The notes beneath the pieces were generated by a model, which did not search any database, had not been told where the DNA came from, and worked only from the letters and a program-made list of their open reading frames with translations. Source: Wuchereria bancrofti (lineage: Eukaryota; Nematoda; Chromadorea; Rhabditida; Onchocercidae). Taken from it: a stretch of DNA of 64,000 nt. This document shows, piece by piece, positions 47,756-58,600 of the stretch. The position numbers and the translations under genes were made by a program. Each line of letters begins with the position of its first letter. Positions within the stretch are counted from its first letter, which is position 1. Location: the NCBI GenBank assembly GCA_005281725.1, contig SSBO01000008.1, forward strand, positions 4,507,964-4,571,963, in the 5' to 3' direction.

Positions 47756-50142
47756 GCGATGTTTCTTGTGGTTTCGACTTTTATAAAAAACGAATCGGCG
47801 ATGATTTTTATTGTTACATAATTCATAAAATCACTCGAAGTGTTAGTTCTTCAATTGTTACATTTGTCATTTGAAATTAGCTCCAACTGTTATCTAATTA
47901 TTAGCATTTTATGCTAGATAATAACAACAGCATATCTTGTCATGCAAGTTGCAATTTTAAGTAAACAATTTTAAGTTTGCCCCGATATTGCAATATTCAG
48001 TAAACAAGTAAACAATTTTAAGTTTGTCCCTATATTGCAATATTTAGTAAACAAGTAAACAATTTGAAATTTATCTCGATATTGCAATATTTGCTTATTG
48101 GATGAGTAATGCAATTACATATCTAACATTTAGCTTATTATCTCATATCATTTCACTTAATTCATATCTTAATGAATAATTAATAATAGCTAGTCATATT
48201 AAACTTACTTAAACAATTTTGTCACAAATTACTAATATTTCTCGTTTGTTAAACTAACGAATTATTCTAAGTTTAAAGCTGAAAAACCTATCGCTATAAA
48301 ATATTTCAAAATTTAATAATTTACACACCAATTGTACGAATGCATTTGTAAGAATACAACAATTAACGAAAGTTGGAAAACGATTGCAACATCAGATCAA
48401 GATATATGCCGACGGTTATCAGATTATCCAATTATGAACAGTGTTTCAATTCGCGATAGTGATGAATTTGAATTCGTTAAATTCCTTTATCGAAGTATTC
48501 ATCCATTGCATTTTCCTTTTTTTGTCATCAAATTTCAAAGAATGATAATAATTTTGACAAAATTTCAACATCGATTTTTTGAATAATTATTATTTACAAT
48601 TTCTAAAGTTATATGGTCCATTTAGCATTTGAACGACATAAATGGCTTATTCATGCTGACCGGAATGATCTTCCGTTATTAATCGGATTAACATTTATAA
48701 ATAAAGATTATCGTTGGTTTGATGATTCACCCTTCGAATACGATGAATTCTTAAGAGCGGGACAATTGTCAAATTTTTCATTGTTCAGAGAAAGCGACTG
48801 TAGGCGATTCTTCCTTTATGCTCCACCAACACGTAAGTTTTGTTAATTTTTAAAACATATTCAAACCATGCTAAGCTAATCTGCATAATTAATCTTTTTA
48901 ATTGACCTCGCTAGATGGATGCAAAACTGATTGATTGATTGATTGATTGATTGATAATTATTCGGAAAATATTCATCATAAGCAATACTTTAATTATTTT
49001 GATTTTTAATTAAAATTCAGATTAGATTATAATTTTCATATTTGATGAAAAATGTCATCTATCTTTCAAATTGATTAAATTGTTGAATTCATTTCTTACA
49101 AAATTCACAACTGTAAGATTACTGACGAATTTAGTGAACAAAAATGCTTGCATATCAGATATTGAAATAAGTTATTGAAATTTCTTAACTTAATAGCATA
49201 AAAATTATTTAAACAGATAAAGTTATTTTTTTTTAGAGCATATCAGACCGTTCTATAGCTTTGATATGGATTGTTATTCGCAATTTCCAACTTATTATGT
49301 CATATGTCGTTATAAGTTGGACACTACTAGGGTCATTTTTGCTTTACTTTCAAAAATTTTGATAATAAATATCAGTTAAGCTCTCATATTTATATGATAT
49401 GATAATAATTTTATGATGCACAAATGTGTGTTGCATTTATCAAAAAATTGAATTCTAATTTAATTTCTAAAATAATGATTTAAATTTTGTAATACTTTTG
49501 CATCGAAAAAAAAATTATCAATGGAAATATATTTACCTTACGCTACGTGTGATTATATGTCGTTGAATTTATGTTTAACAATAGAAATTATTAAATCATT
49601 TTGCTTCAATCAATTTTTATTTAAACTTTATTAATTTAACAGTTAAGTATGGAAGAATATTTGAAAAAGAAGGAAAATTTAATTTAAATAGCTAAAATAT
49701 ATAATGAAAAAAATCAATAATAAATAGTAAAATTACCAATGGATTTAATAATTTCAGACTCCAGAAGGCGATCCAATTCATAAAATTAAGGTGACATCTT
49801 AAATTCCAATTAACCAAAAAAATGCAGGCTTTTAAAATTGTACTTTTTACTATTGTTGAAAATTAAAACTGAGAAATAAAATTAAAAATCGAAAAAAAAC
49901 AAACGAATGAATTTCAATCAATATTGTCTTTTATGAATCGTTTGTAGTTTAAAGTTCTCATTCAGCTCTTGAAGTCATTTTGACTACCATCCTGAGATTT
50001 TTCAATTTAGTTATTTATAAATCAAAAATTTAAAAAGTTTACTGCCTTCAGGAATTTGGTTATGATTATCCGGATGACGGTAATGTCTTTTCCTTACTAA
50101 AATTGAATTTTTTTATTTTATTTTGTAGCAATCAGCTTGTAA
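47756..50142 (+). CDS. C-type-lectin-like domain protein, right copy; 5' end unresolved, C-terminus altered
   Basis: Exons 47756-47841, 48353-48494, 48626-48832, 49237-49331, 49758-49790, 50052-50079 and 50129-50142 match the phases of the left copy, and several have the same lengths (exon 4 is 95 bases in both). The fold reads CGFDFYKKRIGDDFYCY, SWKTIATSDQDICRRL, PIMNSVSIRDSDEFEFVKFL, DLPLLIGLTFINKDYRWFDD, SPFEYDEF, SDCRRFFLYAPP and FDMDCYSQFPTYYVICRYK. This is closer to a standard C-type lectin domain than the left copy (it has NSVSI..S.E.EFV and the second-half W-D), but it also has LLIGL for WIGL and no calcium motif. The end differs: splicing as in the left copy gives a stop after EFGYDYPDDAISL, and the KLN-PELE segment is broken by a 14-base deletion near 50188. 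A signal-peptide exon was not located. Confidence 0.7.
47961..48092. repeat. 47-base tandem repeat, about 2.8 copies, in a lectin intron
   Basis: Copies begin at 47961, 48008 and 48055 with gtaaacaattt(t/g)(a)aa(g/a)ttt and end gatattgcaatattt. The copies differ at a few positions. The array lies in the first recognised intron of the right lectin gene and has no counterpart in the left copy. Confidence 0.85.
48927..48956. repeat. (GATT)n microsatellite
   Basis: Six to seven pure tetranucleotide units in the intron after exon 3 of the right lectin gene. Confidence 0.9.
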
Positions 50143-50182
50143 GATTATTCGTCCTGAAATAAATACGAAAATGCAATCTTAA

Positions 50183-52224
50183 ATTAAACGCAGAGAATGA
50201 AATTTTTATTACGGTTTTTTCGTTTAATATAGTTTGAGTAAAGAAATTTTTCAAAAATATTGTTTTATCCATTTAGCAATTTAATAAGCTTTCTTCTATT
50301 AATCATTTCTTTGTTTATTATAATTCTTCTCCACCTGTTTTATTCATATTTCAGTGTTAAATACCACTTTTTTTTTGATGTAATTAGCCGAAATTTTAGA
50401 TCGAAAAGCAAAGATAAATGAAATTAAAGCAACAGCAAGCAGATTATTCCGTAAGGCTTTCATAATTCCAATCAACATTGAAATTTGATCTTTACAAATT
50501 AGCGCTCTCAACGGTTGCAGTAATAATGAAATTAGTTAAACAGAATTGAAGAGGACAATATTTTTTTTTCTGTTACTTAGCCAAGAAAATAGAGTTAGAT
50601 TTGTGGGTAATATGAGCAAAGTATATAGAATAACCTAAATAATGAAATAGAATTGAAATTCTCTCTTATTGATCTAAGAAAAAAAATCAATAAATGATAT
50701 TTCAGAAGATTGTGCTGTCTGGCAAACAGTTATAATCCTTCCGCTTGCAATATTTTTGCTTCCTTTTTGTAAATGCATATTTTAAATTACACAAATATTA
50801 AAAAAAAAATTAATAATTTCAAACAAAACAAATTTTTCGAACTGAATAATACAACTTAGAATGTTGTCCAATTTTTTGTTATAGTGTGATTTCATCACGA
50901 ACTGACCAATTCGTTTTGCTAGTTTTTCTGCTCTAATCCGAGTGAAATATGAAGCAAATTTAATGAGAATTAATTGAGAAGTTTTTTCTGCTTATTTCAA
51001 GATTACCTTTTTCTTTTTTTTTCTTGAAATAAAATTTTTATTTGTAATTTGAAATTTGCTTTATATGGTAATGAAATAGAAACGCGTAAATACTTACATT
51101 TATACGTTGATCACGTAAGGCTAACTTAAGTAAATTCACACAACAATTAGATTGCATCTTAAATTGCAATAAAATATTAAAATATGTTTGTAACTCATCT
51201 ACGATTGTCCAATCAATATGAAATAGCAAAGTGCACAGAACGTACAAACGCTTTAAGCGTATAAAACATTTTAGTGTGACAAATATTTCTATATAAATTA
51301 AGTTATATGAATAGTTCATAAAAAAGTTAAGTAAATGTAAAAATATTTAGAAAAATTACAATTGAGTAATTCTTTAAATCTCAGTTAATATAAAAATCTC
51401 GCCAAAATGATTAATTTTGAATTTTGTAAAAGTTAAAGTTACATTATCAGCAAAAAATTGCGCTTAACTTCGAATTTAATTTCATCAATACAACTTACAA
51501 ATGTCATCATCAAGTTGATTTCATGGGTGACACATACAAAATTATCATCGGGAAAAGAAATTAAGCTGAATGATTAAACAAATTAATTTGTTTAATTCAA
51601 TTAATTAAACTTAGTATTATTGTTACTCAAGAGAAGCAATAAAAAAAAACGAAATAAGCTGTATTATTTGACTAGCATTTTTGAATTTATCAGATAATTT
51701 CATCGTTCCTATGAAACAATCATTTCATATTTTTTTAACAAACAAATTACTAAAATTCACAGTTTCAAAATTTTGATACTATAAATTTTAATTTTCCTTT
51801 TTCCAAATAAATTATTCAAAAGTTTAAATATTCAAAAATTTATTCACGATCACATTTGAATGAAATAAGTATGAAAAATAATTAATTCAATTAATACCAC
51901 GCGAACAACAATGTTATTTTGAAGCACAGAACAATTTCAAACATAAAATATTCATAAATTTTCATATTCCATATCCAAACACAATTACAAATTCATTTCT
52001 CACATTCTCTCTTACATTTTTTGATTAGTTAACTGAAAAATTCTGTTATTTTTCAACTGATCCAAAAAAAGAAGACATAGGGAAATTTTTCCTGAAATTT
52101 ACAACTTTTCCGGCATTTGTTTATTTCATGTAAATAGAATAAAATGGTTCAAGTTAATCGTGCAAATGGATGAAATTTCAGATTTGAAAATATTTTTCAA
52201 TTTTATTATGAGTTGAAAAAAAAT
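50183..52224. other. Duplicated non-coding stretch between right lectin and RING gene
   Basis: Made of the direct repeat of 43270-44500 interrupted at 50520-51331 by sequence absent from that copy. The interruption includes the outer end of the inverted duplication and a 93-codon minus-strand open frame (51319-51038) with no recognised family, which I did not accept as a gene. It is Tyr/Ile/Leu/Lys-rich, as expected of chance frames in this composition. Confidence 0.5.
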
Positions 52225-53139
52225 TTAATTCGTTTTTCTCTTGAGGCGTTCACTGGTTCTGGAAATTTTCTTTTCTTTTAATTTTCTTATTTCATCTATA
52301 ATTTTGATAGCTTCTGCTCTTTGTTTACGAAAAATTGCATTATCACTTCGCAAATCGTCCAAATCAGCTCTACTCTAAATATTTATGCAATATTATAACT
52401 TACAACTTTAAAATTAATTTTAATTTTCTCAGCTTATTTTGTTTGTTTATGGAAATATATTTGTTTTCACCTAAGTAATCGCATTGCATAAGTAATAAAA
52501 ATGAATTCATAATTTGGTCAGAAAAAAATGCTTTGATATAGTTTTTTAAATCTTAACTATTTTCAATTGTGATTCATCAATATTTCAACTTATAAATTTG
52601 CAAAAAAAAAAAGATCAATAAATACTTTTTTTCGTGGTAAAGGTGAATAATTGCTTCGCTCTTCTTGTTGATTTTCTTTATCAGTAACAAAATACAATTG
52701 TTTAACAATATTCCATTCATATTTTGGTACAAAACATACCGGACATTTTTTAAAAACCTAAAAAAAAAGATTAGAACAATTGCAATTTCTAGAAAATCCT
52801 TTTAAAAGATAAATTAAAAATGCAATTAATAAATGTATTTTTGAAAGAACTGCTTGAGATAAAATTATTGTCTTAATTCAAAGAAAAAAAACCAAATAAT
52901 AATTAAAGACTCACACAAATAATAATATTAATAACAATAATAATGGTGATAATAATAACAATAATAATGAAAATTAAATAAAGTACTTAAATTAATAATA
53001 ATAATTATTATTAATAAATTACTTTAATCCAGTGTAAAATGCATTGATAGTGAAATGCATGACCACATGAATGTAACATTGAAATTTGTTCCATTATTAT
53101 TCTTCCGTTACATATAAAGCAGATGAAATTGCTAAACAT
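52225..53139 (-). CDS. Small RING-H2 finger protein (putative E3 ubiquitin ligase)
   Basis: Three exons in phase (53139-53023, 52757-52626, 52374-52225) give 132 residues. Exon 1 starts MFSNFICFICNGRIIMEQIS and has SCGHAFHYQCILHWIK; exon 2 adds FKKCPVCF. Together these form a complete C-x2-C...C-x-H-x3-H... wait-free RING-H2 series: CFIC, then C-G-H-AF-H-YQ-C, and CPVC as the last pair. After it comes a charged region (VTDKENQQEERSN) and a basic coiled-coil-like tail (LRSDNAIFRKQRAEAIKIID, LKEKKISRTSERLKRKTN). RING proteins of this kind recruit E2 enzymes for ubiquitin transfer. The pattern is similar to the RING of TRAIP/NOPO proteins, but the protein is far shorter, so no symbol is given. 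The start follows an acceptor (ctttcag) about 28 bases upstream. Its last exon has been duplicated at 44.5 kb. Confidence 0.75.
52916..53012. repeat. (AAT)n / (ATT)n-rich imperfect microsatellite
   Basis: Runs of aataataat and ttattatta in the first intron of the RING gene, with interruptions. Confidence 0.85.
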
Positions 53140-55693
53140 CACTGTTGACTTAATGAAGTAAAACCTGAAAGAGTAATTATTGATATGCGTAATATATAGT
53201 TAATTACTTAATATTAAACGTATTATATGATCGATTGAAATGTGACACTGATGTGACAATAATTTTGTTAGATAAAAGTGTCATATATAAATGTTAAATG
53301 GCTAAAAAATTAAATTAGCAATTACTAATTTCAAGTTCTTTTTATAAAAATTCAATAAAACTTTGATAACATACCACACAATCATTCATCAATTATCACT
53401 TGTATAAGATCTATAATAGGAATAGTATGAATTAAAGATCAAATCAATAGATTGATATGATCAAATCTAATTTTGTAGAATTCAATTAACTGATTATTTG
53501 AACGATTAACAACGAATAAAATTGATAATTTGGATGATCAAAAAAAAAATGAATGATATCAATAATTCGAGTGAATAAGTAAATAGGTCAATTCTAATTT
53601 ACTCCAAATAATTCCTACAAAGTTATTCGTCTAAGGCAAATTTACTCATTTAATTAATTACTATACCATAGTGATCTAATGTAAAACGTAAAAATTTACG
53701 TAAAATAGCGTGTCAGCAATTCAGCAGAAATATTATTCTAATTTAAATCATCATTTGAATTGGAATAAATTTTCTGTTGCTGTTGAGATTTATCTCTTTC
53801 AAGCAAAAAGTGTAAAAAGTTTTAATTTGTTTGATTAATATAAGAAATGAAAAGATATAAGTCAAAAATATTTGAATCAAAATTAATACATCCAATACGA
53901 TAATTATAACAGACTAACTTTGAATAACGTTTAAAACGTGATTACGTTTAATGTAGATTAGGAAAAAAACGTCACAGAACGCAACGAATAATTTTTAAAA
54001 ATTTGATTCAATAAAAATATCGCAATTTGCTTGTCTTTTTCTTCTTGAAGATATATTGCTACATCATTCTTAATTTGCAGTGTATCCTTGATAATTCTTA
54101 AAATTTTTCAAATGATAAACTGAAATTTTATCAGTGATGATAAAAGAAAAAAATTTACACTTGCAGAGATATTCAATAATCAAGAAAAAAATTAACTTAG
54201 AGATCTTAATTTCTTGTGATTGCTTTTGGAATTATTTCACACAAAAACTTTTTTATTATCTCAAAAATTAAAACCAATATGTTGAGTTTGACTCATGGAA
54301 TTTCTGTACAAAATTTTTTATTAATTATAATATATGAAGCAAAAATGTAATCAAAATGCTATTTCTTTATCAATTAATTAATATTCTCCTCCATTTATCT
54401 TAATTATTATCACTCACAATACCGTAAATTATAAATAGAAGAACATAACAAGTTCCAATTTAATGAATGATAAAGCTGAATTCTTTTCTCTTCTTTTTTA
54501 AATAGTTCCTTTGCAAGATATAATTTTTTATTATTAATGAAAAGTTATTAAAAAAGTTTCAATAAAGGAAGAGTTTTTAAACAAAAAAATATTTTAATAA
54601 ATACAATAAAAGTACATTTATATATGAATTAATTAATTTAACATTGGAGAATTATGCAAAGACAAAAGTTAGAATCCAAAATGCGCAAAAGACATAAGTA
54701 AAAATGCATTTCATATTACTTGACATGAAACTTTTATATTAATTAACTTTTTGAAAAAGACATTGAATAAGAAATAAATTTTTGCGGAACAAACGTCTAA
54801 ACAAGAAAGAAAGTTAAAGTATCTAGTTTTCCTTTTATCTCAATAATTTATTTTAAAATAATTTCATACCTGTACTTAGTTTAACTTAAACTTTTCAAGC
54901 AATATTTTTAACAAAAATGCATTAATCAAAATTTTTTTTGATAATTAATTTGATTGGATCGATGAATATTTTTAATTAATATTTCATAAATTATTATTTG
55001 AAAATGATGATAATGATAGTTTGCAACAAGCGACAAAAAAATAATGAAAATGGAAAAATAATTAAAAATTTCTTTCAGATCATAAACTAGCTAAAATTAT
55101 GAGAAAAAAATTCATTTTTTTCCGAAACTTTTTTCAATTCATATCTTATCAAAATCAAATTAACAGTTATTTTTTCCAGATAATATAATTCAATTAATTG
55201 ATATAAATTACTATAAAAATAGAGCGAACATTTTTCTTTGTAAAGAAAAAACAACGAATTCTAATTATTTCTATCAAGAATTTAAGAAAAAATTTGATTT
55301 TTTTTTAATCAAAATTATTAAATTACATTTAAACAAAAAATAAAGGCAGAATTGAAAAAAAATAATAATTATTAATTATAAAAAAGAGATCTTTTTTCAT
55401 TAGAACCAAACAAGCTGTACATCGAAGCTTAATAACAAACGCTCAATATAATTGATTAATGTAATTAACAATTTTAAATGTTTTTTTATTTAAATTAATC
55501 CAACTAATAACTTTGGACTATTTCTTGTATGCAACTTTTTTTTTCAGTTTAACATCATTGATAAGATAAACAGTTTTTTTTTTCATCAGTCCCTTCATCA
55601 ATTGAATAAAATAATGAAATTAAGAAAAATGTAATGAAAAAAGTTGCAAAATAAAAATGTTACACATATTTTTAAAATTTAAATGACTATCTT
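53140..55693. other. Very AT-rich intergenic region, no gene seen
   Basis: About 2.5 kb between the RING gene and the 3' end of the SLC6 gene, dominated by A and T tracts. I found no exon-like segment with splice signals and conserved residues. Confidence 0.5.
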
Positions 55694-58600
55694 CTACAAA
55701 TGGACGGCATTATTGGTAGCCATTGGAGTTTCATTATCATTAAGCGCACTATCCTTGGTACGAATTGTTGTTAGCAAATCACGTTGTAGTGTCGATGGCG
55801 CTATTGTCTGAGAATGGTTATTTTGTTGTGGTTTTATCAGAAATTGCCAACGCTGAATTTTTTCCGAGTAGTTTATTATAATTATAAAACTGTTTAAATG
55901 CTAAATTTTAATAGATTCACTACTGCAAATTTATTAAAATTTAGTAAGAAAAATTTTTTAAATTGAAAATTTAATAAAATTGAGATTAAAATTTTAAGTT
56001 GAAATAGTATTGTTTGAATTAGGATGCAATTGTTTAAACATAATATTAAACGAATACTACATAGTAAAATTTAAGTTCAAAATTTTTACTCAAAAAATAT
56101 GCAAAAATTTCAAATTTTAACTTCTTTTATGGTTCCTTTAGCAATGCAGAAATAATAGATCGCAAAAAATGGAATGCTAAGAATTGATGTTAGACGTAGA
56201 AACCATCCAAAATAAGCACTCCATTGTGGATATGTGTACGATCCAATGGTCATCGGTTCCAATGATGTCTTATAAATGGTCAATAAGAATATCGTCTAAA
56301 AAACAAAACAAAAAACTAGTATTTTAAATTTTATTTTAACTTTAATTTTTTTTAATTAAAAGACTGTTATTCTTAATTTAAATTTTTCAATTCGTTACAA
56401 ATTGTAATTATGAATATTATTTATTTTTTTTTATAATAAACAATAATAGCACATACTAAAATGCTTCTTTATAAATGATTAGCATCTTCTGATCATTGGA
56501 AATTTTCTAAATTTGTGAGAAAAAAAATAAAAGGAAAGAAGAAAGAATTTTACACTGATAATAACTGGACAACATGTCCAGCAAATTCTCCAATACAATC
56601 CTGGATAAAAGCCAAGCATTTGCTGAATATCTTGGCTAAATTGTTGTATTCCATAAAACCAGCAAACGGCAATCATTTCACACATCACAATAAATAATAC
56701 TGATAATGATACACCGTATTCATCAAGAAATGATATGATATATTTGCCACCCTTAATTGAATTTTAATTCATATAATTTATGAAGTAGAATATTAAATGC
56801 TTTTTAAAATTAGCTAAAATTAATCAATATTATTGTAATTAAGTATTATTGCTTATTACAAATAATTTATGAAGTACTAATTAATTTTTAAGATCGACTA
56901 AAACTATCAATATTGCTACATTTGAACATTTACTTTATATATACATATATATTTTGCAATTTTTTTAGCTGCTATATTAAAAATTGCTTATATCTTTCAA
57001 TTAAATAAACAATCAGCGAAAGACTAGGAAAGTTAGAATTAGCTAATGCTTACATAAGTAATAGTTGGAAGACTACCAAAATAATAGACAACGATTACGA
57101 AACCCACGAATATTTCACGTCTCCGTATTAGCACTTCCGGATATTCATCACAGAATCCCGTAATTAATGCTTCAATTCCACTGAACTAAAAAATAGTTTT
57201 CTTTTACAAATAAAAAATTGTAATGATTAAAAAAATGAAGACAAACATTAAAAAAACTTATGTATTTTATGCATGTGGTACTTTTTTAAGCCTTAAAATA
57301 ATATGTTTAAGTGTTTATCATTATTTTTTCTTGAAAAAATTCACCAGTTTTGTTTTATACATATAAACCAAAATATTTTAAATTTTGGAATAATTTTTAT
57401 TATTAAATAATTAATCATCTTAATAGCATCAGTGAAGCACACAAAGAAAAAGTTTACGATAATACCGTAGAAAAATGCTCACTATAGTACTGTAAAAAAC
57501 GCTTACAACGATACTTACCGTACTATCGATGCCAAGAGTAATTAACATGACAAAAAATACGAAAGACCAACAATTTGCATATGACATTGTAGCAATTGCT
57601 TGTGGATAGACAATAAAGATGATATTAGCATCATTATCGCCTACTACCTCATTAACCGGTAAATTTGTTATGGTTGACATATAGCCAAGAGTTGCAAATA
57701 TTACAAAACCAGAGAAAAATGAAGTACCACAATTAATAAATGATGTTACCAGTGCATCCCTGCATATATTAATAATTAATATTTACAAATGATAGTTTTA
57801 AATTTAAGTATTATAAAAAAATAATTTTAATTTATATGGTGTGCAATTAAAAATATCAATTAATAATGATTTTAAAGTAATAATAAAATTATATTTATAT
57901 GTGTTGCAAATTATACATATGTCTTTTTGTATATATGCAAGTTGTGCATAATATATTTTACAAATAAAATTATATTTATATATTGCAAAAAAAAAAAAAA
58001 AATTCTTTTTTATAAATAGTTTTTGTAAATAAAAATGAAAAATAATTTAAAATGAAAGAAAAAAGAATATACCGATAACAATTATTTCGAAAATCATTAT
58101 AACTACTTAATGCAATTAATACACCAAATCCAGGGCCAAGTGAAAAGAAAATTTGCGTGGCAGCTGCTGTCCAAACATCGATATCAAGAAGCATTTTAAA
58201 ATTTGGCATCAAATAATAATAAATTCCAACTGATGCACCAGGTAAAGTGATTCCACGGACGAATAACACTGATAAGATTATGTATGGTGCAGTAGCTGTT
58301 ACCCATACACACTAAATTTTCTTTCTTAATTGATTTTAGATCTTGTAAAATTTTTGAAATTAATTAAGGCTAATTACTCAGCTGAAAATATCAATATGTA
58401 ATAATTATATCTTTAGTTATTATACATTAATTATTCAATAATAGACATATCATTTCATTATTTTAATCAATAATTGATCTATTCATGAATATTAGATGTT
58501 GAATTTCAATATATAGCTCAAAGCATCTTTTTTTTCCAAGAATACGTTATTAATTCATTCGATAGTTTTTTTTTTCTTAATATTTGACTACAAAATTCAA

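Larger units (their letters stand above)
46950..50900. repeat. Right arm of the inverted segmental duplication
   Basis: Reverse-complement partner of about 37078-41250 (see that entry for anchors). It carries the right lectin gene and element R copy 2. Its outer end (50520-50900) holds the partner of 37078-37470, including aagattgtgctgtctggcaa and cagttataatccttccgctt. Confidence 0.8.

Noticed and set aside
51038..51319. 93-codon minus-strand frame
   Set aside because: No recognisable domain and no start context; residue use fits chance in AT-rich DNA.
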